DNA from: Ryuthela nishihirai
Taxonomy: Eukaryota; Arthropoda; Arachnida; Araneae; Heptathelidae
Length of the DNA stretch: 64,000 bases
Direction: 5' to 3'
Assembly: GCA_038380435.1 (NCBI GenBank)
Contig: JAWZYU010000013.1
Span: forward strand, 67,040,446 to 67,104,445
Shown here in pieces: positions 1 to 11,219 of the stretch. Made by a program: the position numbers and the translations under genes. The notes below the pieces were generated by a model. It saw only the letters and a program-made list of their open reading frames with translations. It was not told the DNA's origin and ran no database searches. The number at the start of each line of letters is the position of its first letter. Within the stretch, counting starts at the first letter, position 1.

Positions 1-475
1 ATCTGAGGTATCGGGTCATATTGACCGTAAAATGATATTAGTAATTATTTAAAAGCAATTAGAGGAAGATAATCGTCCTGTGTCAGAGTGGTTAACGTGC
101 TTGGCTACTAATCAGAGATTCGAACCCCGGATAAGGTACAGATGTTTGTGTTGTATTTCTGCTAAGTCTTGAATTCCTGATAGACATTCTCTATGGCAGT
201 GGTTCTCAACTTTTTATGCTTTACGTATCCCTGGAAATGTGTATGTAACTGGCTTACCACTTGTATAGATTGGATAAAATTATAGTTGTAGTATAAGAAT
301 GGTTATTTTACTTTGTTACTAGATCTAGCGAATTTTGAGTGATCAAAAATTAGTAGACAAGCACGTTAACCACTCTACCACAGGACGATTAATCTTCCTC
401 TAATTGCTTTTAAATAATTACTAATATCATTTTACGATCAATATGACTCGATACTTCAGATATCTGTAATACGCC
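1..475. repeat. Inverted repeat, arms about 1-105 and 356-475
   Basis: Positions 1-105 (left flank plus the first ~30 bp of SINE-A) recur in reverse complement at about 356-475 with only a few differences; both contain the attagaggaagat-type segment and the gtggttaacgtgctt SINE head. The second arm lies inside the hAT MITE. Similarity stops at ctactaat in the SINE head. The left arm may continue beyond the window. Confidence 0.7.
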
Positions 476-634
476 AAATTTGTATCACTCAAAGCTCTCA
501 CGGCGTACCCCTAAAAATTTTACCGCGTACCACACGTTGAGAACCCTTACTCTATGGCGTATAAATGGACAGGCTCCTGTCAGATTATAAGCAGCTGCTT
601 GAGCGATATTTATTTTTTAGAGAGAGGAATGCAT
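72..634 (+). mobile_element. SINE-A copy 1 (tRNA-derived), interrupted by a hAT MITE
   Basis: A tRNA-like head (cagagtggttaacgtgcttgg, then a B-box-like gattcgaacccc) is followed by a body and 3' end shared with copies near 8744, 26039 and 63158, including ggcaggctcctgtcag-type and agcagctgcttgag-type motifs and a T-rich tail. The body is split at 197-551 by another element. SINEs are non-autonomous RNA-polymerase-III retroposons mobilised by a LINE. Family naming is mine; the relation to a tRNA-Ser/Leu-type head is inferred from the GTGG(C)CGAGTGGTTA start seen in the better copy at 8744. Confidence 0.75.
197..551. mobile_element. hAT-type MITE inside SINE-A copy 1
   Basis: The 355-bp insert begins cagtggttctcaac and ends gttgagaaccctta, which are imperfect inverted termini of hAT type. 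It is flanked by a perfect 8-bp target duplication CTCTATGG (189-196 and 552-559). Removing it restores a continuous SINE body (tctatggcgtataaatgg), so the SINE is older. It has no coding capacity. Its interior (about 346-475) carries an inverted copy of window positions 1-105. Confidence 0.8.
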
Positions 635-639
635 GAAAA

Positions 640-1780
640 AACATCCTATAGAAACAATAATTCAGTAACAACAATAAAAGTAATAAGCTATCACAAAAAC
701 GTCTATCGAAAAAAATAATTGCTGATAATAACATTTATTTCGGGTCATCTAGACGTGAACAGAATTGCAACCAATAATTCATTTTGATTTTCCTAGGGCC
801 AGTGCTAGCTATTTTGCTGCCCGGATGGAACTTTGACATCTGCGACCCTATTCTCCAGGTCTGTTCTTAGCTGTTAACGATTTATTTTGCTAATTAATAT
901 CAGTTTTATTTTTTTATCATTTATCTATCATTTTCAAAGTAATTGAAAATCATCCTTTTGAAAAGTAAATCGAACTTACTCAGCTATGGTAGAACTAGAT
1001 TATTGGCAAAATTGCCGCTTCCCAAAATAAAAGCCGCCTGGTGCTGTGTCGTGTGCGGTAGCGCTCTGTTGCAATATTGGTATCCGTGTGTTGCAAGACA
1101 TTGCATTGTAATGGTTATAATGCAATTTTAAACAAAGAATAAAAATATAATTCATTACAGATTACGGACATTTAAATATTGGAGTATACTATTATTTATT
1201 ATTCTAAAACATAAATCTTATTAACTAAAGTCATCTAATTTTCCCTGGTTGAGAAAATTAAGGTAACGAAATATTTATCTTCAATATTTTAAAATATTAA
1301 CAACATTCCGAAGGTAAAAGTATTCTGTTACACCAAAAATACATGAAAATTTCAAATATCCAAACAAAATATATCCACGACCGCACAATTTCTTGCACAT
1401 GAAATTATTACTGGGTATAATAACAAGCGTTGTTACTAGTCTATCTTTTCTTAGATCTCTCCATTTCAAAAATGTTGTTTGCAAGTGAGGTTAATCTCAT
1501 TATTTTTACTGAAGATGGCAACTATCATCGATTAGATCAGTACATTTAAATGCGATCATCAGCCAACGGTCCACAGCGAATTGCCAGGGAAGAAAGAAAT
1601 TCAAGAGCATAACATTGATATGCCACAGTGTCACAGTTCATACGTTCCAGCACTCTAGATGAAGTCATGTCATAAGGGATGATGAAATATCCTGAAATTA
1701 GGCATACTTTGCTTCTTCAGTCATCACGTGGCCAGAAGCTATAGCAGCATGAACAGCCAACGGATCTCAGAAGCAGAGTT
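640..1780. other. AT-rich stretch, nothing identified
   Basis: No coding relic, repeat pair or terminal repeat could be supported. Short open frames here (under 70 codons) match chance expectation for AT-rich DNA. Confidence 0.5.
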
Positions 1781-1782
1781 TT

Positions 1783-2412
1783 GTGATTGTCAGCTGGTTG
1801 GTCACATGCCAGAATCGCGGGTTTGCAACATCAAAAAGCCTAAGAAGCACTAATTTAGATTATTCGTTGGGTTGGCAGGATGTTGGAATACTTGAAGCAG
1901 GACAATCCCAGGGAGAGATAGCAAAAGGGCTTAATTTGTCGAGAAAGCATAGTATCGATACTTTGTAAACAGTTCCAGGAGACATGAACCATTACCAGAA
2001 GCGAAGAGTTACTTCAACCCGAACTAACCATCATCTGGCTCTAAAGGCAAGCCAGAATAGTATGATGATTTTGCATCAATCATTTCTGAAGGTTTCTGCG
2101 GCCACAGCTGAAAGGATTTCCAGCAGACAACTTTACGAAAGTTTAACGAGAGTGGGCTGTGTGACAGGAGGCCAGTGGTTTGCACCCCGCTAATCCCCAA
2201 CTACTGAAAAATTGGTGCTGCCAACAAGCCACTTGGAACCGTGAGCAATAGACTAATGTTAGATTTTCTGACGAGTGCCGATTTAGCAAACAGCCAGATT
2301 CTAGGCAGTGTTGAATGTGGATAAAAAGAGGAATGCGATACCATACCTTCAATATCAGAGAAAAGGTGGAGGTAGCGTTCTGATCTTGGATGGCATATCC
2401 AACAATGACCAT
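1783..2412 (+). pseudogene. Tc1-like transposase relic
   Basis: Conceptual fragments in several frames follow Tc1 transposase order. First comes a helix-turn-helix N-terminal segment with GILEAGQSQGEIAKGLNLS (about 1889-1945). A middle part with frequent stops follows. Then comes a catalytic-core fragment TDECRFSKQPDSR followed by WIKRGMRYH (about 2268-2345), corresponding to the second-D-containing region typical of Tc1. Known Tc1 transposases are ~340 residues with a DD34E triad and cut-and-paste into TA. Multiple frameshifts and stops show this copy is dead. No terminal repeats were found around it. Confidence 0.7.
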
Positions 2413-2419
2413 ATCAAGT

Positions 2420-3410
2420 CAAGTTTATGAAACATTTAACATATGTAATTGACTCTAACATTTCTATTTTCAGAATAATTAGTGTTCATTGCAATTATTT
2501 ATGCCAAGAATGTGAAATATAATATTCCAATCAGACATCTCTTACTCGAGAAATGCATATTTGTAGGATGTAAATATTTGTATAAATACCTTAGAAATAA
2601 TAAAATATATATATAACAACCGTAATCTAAACAACATATGCTACATTTTAATTCAAAGAAGATCTTTCAGTTTATACAAAATAAAACATAATGAACTATC
2701 GAAAAATGGCAAAAAAATTGCAATAGTAAATAATAAAAGTAAATGTCAAAGAATTCATCAACATCAAAACTGTTAACAAGCGTTACTTGATACTACGCAA
2801 AATATTATTGTAATTCAAACTTTTTAGATGTAAAGGGACTATATTATACAATTTATTGCTAAAAATGAATGAATAGTAAATATAATTATTTTTGACTTAC
2901 ACTTCCTTTAACATAATATTTTCAGATAATCTTGGGCATCTTCGAAAACTTTTGATATTTTGTCTATTTCAGTTCTGTCTCATATTTTCTACGCTAAAAG
3001 CATACAATTTTCTTAATGATTCCCATTTTTTAAAATTTTAAATATTTACTATAATGATTAAAATATTTAAGTCATTTAAATATCATTGGTAACGGCTAAA
3101 GAATAGGTCAGAGAAAACATTAAGACCTTTGGAAATTATCACTGCTTTTTAAAGCTTGCTAGAGAACCATTAACTGAACTCTTTTCTTTGTGTCTTACTA
3201 AATTGCCTGGGAAAGAGACTGAAAACATCTATTTCATTTTTTTTTTCAATTTTAAGACACATAGAGCCACTTTATTGTCTCTCCATCTTTCTGGTCGTTA
3301 TACCGTTTCTTTCAGATATATTACGGGTGACTTTTTATAGAAATGCCATAGAAATCAAATTCTCTGAGAATGTATCGCTGAAAGGCTAAATGTTTTACTT
3401 AATAAAAGTT
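2420..3410. other. AT-rich stretch, nothing identified
   Basis: Only short chance frames and A/T runs; no repeats or coding relics recognised. Confidence 0.5.
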
Positions 3411-3414
3411 AAAT

Positions 3415-3905
3415 ATGGCATCACTAGATGTTGTGTCACTTTTCGTCCCCAATACCACTGTACAAGAAGTCCTAAGCATAATCCAAGATAAACTGAAATG
3501 CCAAAACGGTATCACCATAAAGTGCGGTGTGATTAAAACAGTACAGTTGGTCACAGAAAATATTTTTTTTCAAAATAAACGAAAAGATCCATCGACAAAA
3601 AACAAGGGGTACCTATGGAATCCCCCTTATTTCCGCTACTGGCAGACATAGCGCTACAACATATCGAAGAAATTGTCATTAGAAGCTTTCTCCAGAAATT
3701 AAAGTATTATAAGAGATATGTAGATGATATCATCATTATATACAGACAAGATACAGAAATTTTACCTGAGTTGCAAGCACAAATAAGACTCTACCAAACT
3801 ATTAAAGTAACCGCTGAGAAGGAAAAGGACGAACAATTACCGTTTTTGGATAGGCTACTACCACATCGGCAGGAGCAAAAACCGGAAAAATGCAGTCTAC
3901 CATGA
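3415..3905 (+). pseudogene. Penelope-like element reverse transcriptase relic
   Basis: Two overlapping frames carry successive RT segments. The first has a MASLDVVSLF motif (3415-3445), equivalent to the ASFDVVSLFTNVP motif of Penelope-like RTs. The second, after a frameshift near 3600, has GVPMGSPL-type residues (read as G-MESPLFPLLADIALQHIEE), then YKRYVDDIIIIY containing the catalytic DD (3708-3745), then EKDEQLPFLDRLL. Penelope-like elements prime cDNA synthesis at the target and usually also encode a GIY-YIG endonuclease. I see no GIY-YIG domain downstream, so the copy is truncated as well as frameshifted. A possible further remnant (VYHEPT-like) extends to about 3950. Confidence 0.72.
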
Positions 3906-4209
3906 GCCTACAGGCCACCCATTATCACCCCAGTCCCCTCTTAACAGCCACTAGCCCACAAAAAAAGTTTACTAAAAACTGCCTTCTTAGAAATATGAGA
4001 TATGCCTCCGCACCACAGTTTCATGAAAAAGAAAAAGGAAAATTTACTCGGATGCTCAAAATGCGGACTATCTGCTAAAAATATTAAAACTAGCCGAATA
4101 TATGGCAAAGGCAAACTTGGCAAAAATATCCGAACAGATACCAACGCAGCAAAAAAACAAAGAAGTTCACCACAGGGATTCCAAACATCCCATGGCTGGC
4201 AAATTCATT

Positions 4210-6385
4210 GATAAATGCAATTCAACCTTACAATTACATAGCAATTATTAGCAACATTCAGCAACATTATAATTAATATAATTAAAATCGATTTTGACCG
4301 GAACAAAAAAACAGAGGAGAATATAAAATACCGTTACATGAAATAATCAACAATAACAATAAACCTTGCTATGGCAAAACGAAGCGATCCTGCCGAACTC
4401 GGATAAAAAAACACGAAAGGGTTGTGCAGTTAAAAAAAACAAACCATTTTATTGGCAAGAGTGATTTCTAATACCGGAATGAACCCACGATTTGAACTAA
4501 CCAAAATTTTTGGTGCTTCCGCCCCCCCCCCCCTCCCCGACTAAGTTTCAATTGGATCTCACTGAACAACTGGTGATATACCAAAATAGAAAAGCGTGCT
4601 GCAATGAAAAATTTACGACCCACCCCACCCATGGAAACTGCTCGTGGATCAGCGCAGTCACACAACAACACACACGAATATAATCTCCGAAGTAGAAATG
4701 TTTATCCAACTTCTGAAGATTGACGTTAATAGTCGAAACATGTCAAGTTACGGTTTTCTAAATATCACTGTATGATCCTTGCAACAGGAAAGGACTTACT
4801 TCACATATCACTACAAGAAGTGATTAACATCCCTACTATCCTGTATTCGTCGATTGAAATATTGTTTTGATTTACTAAAACAATACTGAAACTTCTCAGA
4901 TATTGATTAAGTTTTAATTTAACTCAGCTGTGTTAAATCTGTTATAAACTGTGCTTTATTTTAATTAGTAATGTTTAACATAAATTTTTTTCTTGAAAAA
5001 AAAATAGTGCAAATAATAATACGAAAACAAACACGGATTTGTTTTTGTTAAGTCCTAAATATGACGCATCAAAAACGTATCAAGGAAGGCATTGGATTCC
5101 TGCTAATTCCATATCCCCCCTATATGTCTTTCCGTGCGTGTTGTTTTATTGCTGAGGTCTCCCTTCCTCATATACCTCTATGACGTATTGTACTGAGAGA
5201 CTCATGTCATATTTCTGTTGTAAGAGATTCTTGGGGATTAATTGTTTATAATTATAATTCATATGAAACCCGCCCATTGCCAGGCATCGTCTCATTGTAA
5301 AAGAATAAATAATCAATCTACTAAATCTTGCTAATTTCTTCCGATTTTCTGACCAAACAATTTCAGGTACATAACTAAACGATTGTATCAATAAATAGCC
5401 CCCATTAATATGTATGATTCTGTTAATCGATTTTAAATCAATTAATTTTTTAATTATCATATTTTGTTGATTCCTTAATATTAAAATTTCTTTCCAATTA
5501 ATTTCTCATTGGAAATTCATGAAATTCATTGGAAATTATTTCCTGCAACTCTTTAAGAATATGGCTTTTTTGCTGTGGATCTTCACTTAGTTTAGCTGGA
5601 CGGGCTTGATTTATACGATTAAAAGACATCTATGTGATCTCTCGATGCTTTAATGCTTTTGACTCCTCGGGGCACCGAATATTATTATTTTTCTATTACT
5701 TCCTAATTATGATACTGTATATTACTGCTTGCAATAAATAAAATCATTGGGAAATTTAATTATTTACTTTTGAGAAGCATATGTTAAATAGCTTAATATA
5801 TAAATTGAAGCACATATGTATTAAGTAGCATCTACTTATCGGGTATTGGAAAACTTCCAGGTTATATAAATGGGAAGCTTAATTTAAAGCTTCTAACTTT
5901 ATAATAATCTTTAGAGAAAAATTATTCAAATTCTAATTTAAAGATTTTACATATATCTCTACCGAGTTAATAAACCTCTAACATTTTGTGGCATACACGG
6001 ATGTTACTCTGATTCTAGATGTTTCTTTAAATTTGGCTGAAACTGATAGAATCATTACAAAACATTCCAAATAAAGGTGCATTTTAACAAACTGTTGTGT
6101 ATGACAATTCATATGCATTTTAATCACCTTGGGCTAAATTTCTTGTGACTAATAATGCTGCTGTTAATTATTTCTTTTTAGATATGAGTTCTGGCTTGAA
6201 ATAACACAAATGATTCTGGCGGACTGGTTCTAGTTCAGCCATAACTTAGGTCTCTAATTTTTTTATACTCGGATTAAAACTTCAACCTTTTAATCTTTTG
6301 AAATTACAAGTAAGTGTCAGACTTTCGCTCTTACTATCGATACTGAATATGAATCGCTCATAGTATCAATAGTGGGTATATTAGT
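4210..6385. other. AT-rich stretch, nothing identified
   Basis: Apart from the poly-C run at 4522-4533, I find no supported element. The longest open frame (5146-5460, minus, 104 codons) has no recognisable motif. Confidence 0.5.
4522..4533. repeat. Poly-C run
   Basis: Twelve consecutive C, followed by tcccc. Such runs are slippage-prone and unreliable in assemblies. Confidence 0.9.
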
Positions 6386-6388
6386 GTT

Positions 6389-7051
6389 TATGTTACCGCT
6401 AAAGTGCAGAAATCAGTATTCTACAGATTATCTAGGTATTGTGCAGATTAACTAGGGTGATACGTTAACGTGCGGAAAATTGTTTCATTTCTCAAATTAC
6501 CTAGGTAATCTGCAAATTACCTGGATAATCTGCGCATTACCTACTAGGCACTCGTTAAAGTGAAAATAAGATCTTTGCTGGAACAACAGGAACGTTTCTG
6601 TACGCTTAAATTAACATAATGTTATTTATCTAGTGTTCGAGAGTAGAGTTGAAACCAGGGTCATCCCTCTGTCAACATGAATCAGTCGTCCGAATTATAA
6701 AAAACACCCCCAAAATGAGCAGGCCAAGTGAGAACGAATCATTTTAGTGATTCGTTTTCAAGAATGAATCACTTTACCGATTCGTTCTCACTTGGCCTCC
6801 GCTCATCCGGGGCGTTTTTTATAATGCGGACGAGTGAATCACGTGACACGAAGATTCATATTCAAGAGATTCACCACTATGAGAGAAACAAACTTTTGAA
6901 CTTTAACGATACGGAAGCCGTTAATGTGCACATTACCTAGGTAAAATGCGGAAAACTCTCGATTCCGCACGTTAACGGAGCAAATCAGTTAATCTTCAGA
7001 TTAGCTAGGTAATGTGCACATTAACGGCTTTCGAGCTTTAGCGGTAACATT
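6389..7051. mobile_element. Foldback-like element with inverted ends and nested palindrome
   Basis: The left end (6389-6480) reads atgttaccgctaaag ... gttaacgtgcgga, and the right end (about 6962-7051) reads tccgcacgttaac ... ctttagcggtaacat. The arms align in inverse orientation with mismatches, and both contain ctaggtaat-type motifs. A second, tighter palindrome occupies 6686-6833. No coding capacity. This is the structure of a foldback or MITE-type non-autonomous DNA transposon; I cannot assign a superfamily or a clear target duplication. Confidence 0.6.
6686..6833. repeat. Near-perfect 148-bp palindrome
   Basis: tcgtccg at the left pairs with cggacga at the right. Matching internal blocks are ggccaagtgagaacgaatca on the left and its complement tgattcg...ttctcacttggcc on the right, then aaaacacccc against ggggcgtttt. 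The central loop is short. It may be an independent insertion into the larger foldback structure. Confidence 0.75.
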
Positions 7052-7096
7052 TATAACATGAATCGTTCATAGTGTTTATAATATTGTTAATAAAGA

Positions 7097-7235
7097 ATTT
7101 TTAGTCTAATAATTTTTACTGTTTTTGTCACAAATACCATTAAGATATGCCAATTAACAATTAATTATATCGTCAATTAATCATTGTAAAGTTTCCAACA
7201 GTATATAATAAAAATATTTAAAAATGATTTAGGCG
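7097..7235 (+). repeat. 139-bp direct repeat, copy 1
   Basis: Identical to 8027-8165 except at one base (t7120 versus g8050). This copy lies just outside the left end of the Tc1 relic. The two copies are 930 bp apart and in the same orientation. The segment is AT-rich and non-coding. Confidence 0.95.
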
Positions 7236-8026
7236 CATGCATTTTAGGATGTTTCAGGAAAAATCTTTTAACTTAACGGAGTTCGGACTCAATAATTATC
7301 GTAATAGTTATAGGTAATGGACATAAAAATGGGAACACCAAGGTTTGCGAAAAGCGTTCGGTTTATGTTAAACAGCGGCATCCACGTGCTACTTAAGAAG
7401 GGATTAAACATGCAAACTACATCCCAGAATGCTTAGCGTCATGTCTATAAAGGCAAACCCAGTATAACTGCATCTAATTATAGGTACCATGTCATCGGAA
7501 AAGACCTTATCGATTTCGAAAGGAGTGTGATTGTTGGAGCGCGTGTGGCAGGAACTTCGGTCGCTAAGAGAGCTGAACTCTAAAGTTTGACGAGGAAAAA
7601 TTTCTAAGGTCATGTCTGCATGGAAATTTAAAAGGAAGACATCATGCAAAGGAAACAATGAACATTCGAGCGTTAGCGCAATGTGAAAGGCGAAACTGAC
7701 GAGCTGCAGCTGATCGTTTGTGCATGGATTTCAACTTAGGATGTGACAGAACAGTTGCGTCAAAAGCAATTCGCCGAGAACTCTATAGAGCTGAACATCA
7801 TGGTCGAGTTGCACTTCATAAGCCATTAATCACATCTATCAATGCACGTCGTTGTTGTCCAGTAGTGCAAAGAGTCCCAAGAAGTGGAGAAATGTGATAT
7901 GGTTTGACGAATCACACTTTGTTTCCGACAAATAGACGAGAGCACGTGTGGTGCCAACCGAAGGAAGTTTACAACTGTGATTTTTTCTAGGAGTTTTGGC
8001 GGTTCTGAATGGTGTGATATTATCGT

Positions 8027-8165
8027 ATTTTTAGTCTAATAATTTTTACGGTTTTTGTCACAAATACCATTAAGATATGCCAATTAACAATTAATTATAT
8101 CGTCAATTAATCATTGTAAAGTTTCCAACAGTATATAATAAAAATATTTAAAAATGATTTAGGCG
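8027..8165 (+). repeat. 139-bp direct repeat, copy 2, inside Tc1 relic
   Basis: A 138/139 match to 7097-7235. It sits between the WFDESHF segment and the ILWHSLG...PLEGKNNAN segment of the transposase relic, so it entered after the Tc1 insertion. It ends with aggcg, which also begins the hairpin 8162-8219. Confidence 0.95.
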
Positions 8166-8219
8166 TACACCCAAACTATGCCACAGGAAGTATCCTGTGG
8201 CATAGTTTGGGTGTACGCA
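8162..8219. repeat. Perfect hairpin at the duplication junction
   Basis: Arms of about 26 bp (gcgtacacccaaactatgcc and onward) are exact inverse complements around a 4-base loop. The right arm is original transposase sequence and the left arm is its inverted copy. Confidence 0.95.
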
Positions 8220-8743
8220 TTCCGTTAGAAGGCAAGAATAATGCCAATCGCTGTTTAACAGTCCCGAGTGAACAACTTCATCCAATGGTACAGCATTTCT
8301 TTCATGAAGAGAGTGTTGTCTTTAAGGATGACAATGCTCCCATCCACAGAGCACACGTAGTCACCCAGTGGTTTGAGGAGCATACGACTGAACGTTTTCA
8401 CATACCATGGCCACCGCAGTCACCAGATATCAACCTACGGGAAAGTCATTGAGAACTTCTGGAACAACATCTCAGGCAGCGTTTTCCAGCTCCATCGAAT
8501 AAGCAGGAAATGATCACATTTCTTGTGGACGAATGATGTGGTATCCCTCCTATTGGCTTTCAGATACTGGTATATTCTACTTCGCGAAGTATACATGCTG
8601 TATTGGACTCACGTGGCGATCCAAAACCATATTAGTGATTTTAAGTTGCTGTTTCAATTTTTGTGTCCATATGCTGTAGGTCCTGGGAAGAATAATTTAA
8701 ATCTCGGAACTCAACTTTAAATCTAGTAATATTGAATTGCATT

Positions 8744-9140
8744 CCCGTGGCCGAGTGGTTAGCGGGCTTGGCTCCTGATCAAAGGGACATGGGTTCGAGC
8801 TCCAGATAAGTCATGGGTGCTTGTGCTGTATTTCTGCTGAGGTCCCCCAGGTTTCTTCCGGTGGTCAGCTTTCCTTCTATAGGACTGCTGCCATGTGACG
8901 CTGGGGTTGAGGTGCGCCTATAGGGCGTATTCCTTGCCCCCGGCTCTAGATAAGCACGGCTTTTCATAACCAGGTAGTGCTGTACAAGCGGAACCGGGAA
9001 TTGCCGTGGTTGCATAAGATCGCAACAAAAGAGATTCATCCTCACAGATTTTCTACTGTGGCGTATTTAAGTGGCATACTCCTGTCAGATTTCTGTGGCA
9101 AGCAGTTACTTGAGGGAATATTTATTATTATTATTATACT
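8744..9140 (+). mobile_element. SINE-A copy 2
   Basis: The head cccgtggccgagtggttagc, then ggcttggctcctgatc and the B-box-like gggttcgagctcc, are tRNA-like. The 3' end tcctgtcagatttctgtggc...agcagttacttgaggg and the (TTA)n tail match the other SINE-A copies. This copy has a longer middle section (about 8840-9035) than the copy at 26039, so it is either a longer subfamily or contains an insert. Confidence 0.8.
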
Positions 9141-9589
9141 GAATGCTGAAAGAATATTACTGAAAACCATGTTTAGAAAGAGCTGAATTAGATTTACAAG
9201 ATATCTCACGAAAGCAATATTTCCACAAAACTCATTTTCACTTAAGGAGCTTTGAATGTATCTTCCCATTCACCAATGTTTAACAATCCCAAGAATGATC
9301 AAGAATTAACTAATAAACGTGTATTTCTAGTACAGAAATTTATTCAAATGCATTATTAAGGAGCAATAATAGCGAATTTGCGATTTGTTGATAATTAGCA
9401 ACGGTACATATAGTAATATGTGAACGCATCTGAAAGTTGTGACTTGTAATAGGGGAGGTACAAGAAACACAATCGAACCGGAAAAATGTAAAAGGGGGGA
9501 GGAGGGGCAACAGACTGAATTTCCAATGCTGTATAACATCTCCCCCTCCGTTACCCTTACTAGCATTCTTAAATGGAATTTGGCATTCC

Positions 9590-9608
9590 GGGGGGGGGGG
9601 GGGGGGGG
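9590..9608. repeat. Poly-G run
   Basis: Nineteen consecutive G in otherwise AT-rich DNA; likely to be length-variable or mis-assembled. Confidence 0.9.
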
Positions 9609-10062
9609 ATTGTAGGGCATGGTCTCATCCCCAGATATTATCATGCTCAGAATTGGCCATGTATCGAGACTGAAATTGCCCAGGGTTGGTTGCCCTCTCA
9701 TACATTATCTTCGCAATTGGAACAAGCGAAGTTAATTAAGTTTCTGATTTTATTTTCAAGGCTTCAGGACAAATAAGATCAAATTTATAGATTAGGAGAC
9801 GTATGAATTTAGGAAAGCATGAAAATTTATGAATTTAGGAACATACAGTTTTTTCACGAGAATAAATTCTTCCAGTGCATTCAAAGTATTTTTTTTTCAT
9901 CTTCTGCTATCATTGTTTCAGGTATGTCATTTTCGCTCAATTAACTGTTTTCTATTTTTTAATTATTTTTCCTTTGTCTGATATTTTTTCGAAAGAAATG
10001 ATCTCTCAAGTGATAGAATTTCTTTCTTTTATGGAAGGTGCGATCAAATTCTAGAGGACCCA

Positions 10063-10262
10063 CTGGACAGCTGTTAGGAGACAATGACGTCAAGCTATCC
10101 AGCGTGTTCTTTAACGTGCCTAGGTATACAGCACAGGGAGTCACGGCTTAAAGTCTCATCCGAAGGAAGGTGGCCTTTCCAAGCCATCGGTGTCCCCTAC
10201 TGACTGAAGGCAGGGTGGGGAATTTTGCACAGTCTAGAGAATAATTTTTATCTCTTTAAACA
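10063..10262 (-). mobile_element. SINE-B fragment (minus)
   Basis: Body blocks shared with the full SINE-B copy at 47258-47638 occur in the same orientation: acccactgga(a)cagctgtt, ccagcgtgttctttaacgtg, cacggctta, ggcctttccaagccatcggtg, then tcccctactgac and ggggaattttgc. The tRNA-like head and the distal end are missing or too decayed to recognise. Confidence 0.8.
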
Positions 10263-10699
10263 ATATCTGGATTATGGACGTGGAAAGTAATAAAAATTTA
10301 ATAGACAATGAAAAAACAGAATGAGAAGAAAGCTTAATTGCATCGGTTTAGGGACAGAAGAAACAACTCAGGAAGCTTCAATGGTAGCTATTGGTAGGAA
10401 ATATATTCTAGACAAAACGAAAATAAAAACTATAATTACTGTCTATAAAGATGCTCAGAAGAGTATTTTAAACTGATTTAAAGGCGTAATCGAATGGGAG
10501 CAGTGCGGAAAAGGATTCGACTCTCTCCTGAAAAAATTCCTTACTGCAACATATTAATTAAAGCGAAATGTAATACAATTTCTTATTAAATTTTTCGATG
10601 TTCCTTCAATTGAAAGCTATGAAGTCACTCTTAATATCGATATCAAATTTGATATCGATGTAAAGGAATATATACATATATATTTGTGAAGAAATGTTT

Positions 10700-11215
10700 T
10701 AAAAGAAATGACTGAACAGCTTTCTGATACGTTCTGGTCCAATCCAGTTATCCGTTCATTCCAGCTACAGCTTTTTTTGTGTATAGGGTATCAGAAAACT
10801 AATGGTGTAGTTTGGAGAATCAATATCTAGGAAAATAATATGTATGTTAAAGAAAGTAACTGTTTGCTTGAAAGTGTACATCAAATAATTTTGAGTATAC
10901 TACATGAATTTTCCCATGTGCACGTTCCGTGATCCTATATATGTGCAATTGGCATTCTAATTCTTGCCATATAAGCTACAGCATATATCTGTTACTTTCC
11001 TTGTTTAGTTTGTCATCAGGTTTAATTTGCTTCACAAGATAGATTTTGCACGCGTCCATACCTTACATTTACTTACCACGTCATGGAGTGTGAATTTTGG
11101 AATTTGCAATTGCATACTGTAGCGACGAATGAACTTCATGGGGCTACGCACCAAAGATTGTTTAATGTTTCTGCAATTTCATCTGACGTTGGCGTCCCCT
11201 TCTTGTTCATTTTGA
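10700..11215 (-). pseudogene. Mariner-like transposase relic (DUF4817-type N-terminus)
   Basis: On the minus strand, short frames appear in the order expected for transposases of the kind encoded intact at 34032-35108. An N-terminal piece with NKKGTPTSDEIAETL falls near 11205. Next is a helix-turn-helix-like piece (RRYSMQLQIPKFTLHDVV, about 11080-11135). Then KIYLVKQIKPDDKLNKE (about 10990-11040), then ERAHGK and DNWIGPERI (10725-10750), the latter resembling the RWIGRDGP element before the catalytic PPRSPD region. Many stops and frameshifts. The assignment rests on pattern and order, not on strong identity, and it is a different subfamily from the intact copy. Confidence 0.55.
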
Positions 11216-11219
11216 AACA

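Larger units (their letters stand above)
7312..8690 (+). pseudogene. Tc1-like element with degenerate transposase
   Basis: Ends resemble each other in inverse orientation: atggacataaaaatgggaac near 7317, and the complement of a similar sequence near 8650-8675. Between them, fragments in changing frames follow Tc1 order. DFERGVIVGARVAGTSVAKRAEL is preceded by DLI (about 7505-7575). WFDESHF marks the catalytic core (about 7903). VQHFF...VFKDDNAPIHRAHVV carries the second D (8295-8355). WPPQSPD (8408-8428) leads to the third-residue region, and a C-terminal RGDPKPY-like end falls near 8630. Stops and frameshifts are frequent. The gene is also broken by the 139-bp repeat copy at 8027-8165 and a hairpin at 8161-8219. 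Confidence 0.75.

Noticed and set aside
9327..9701. Minus-strand 124-codon frame with a proline run
   Set aside because: The proline run is the poly-G tract read in reverse; the rest has no recognisable feature.
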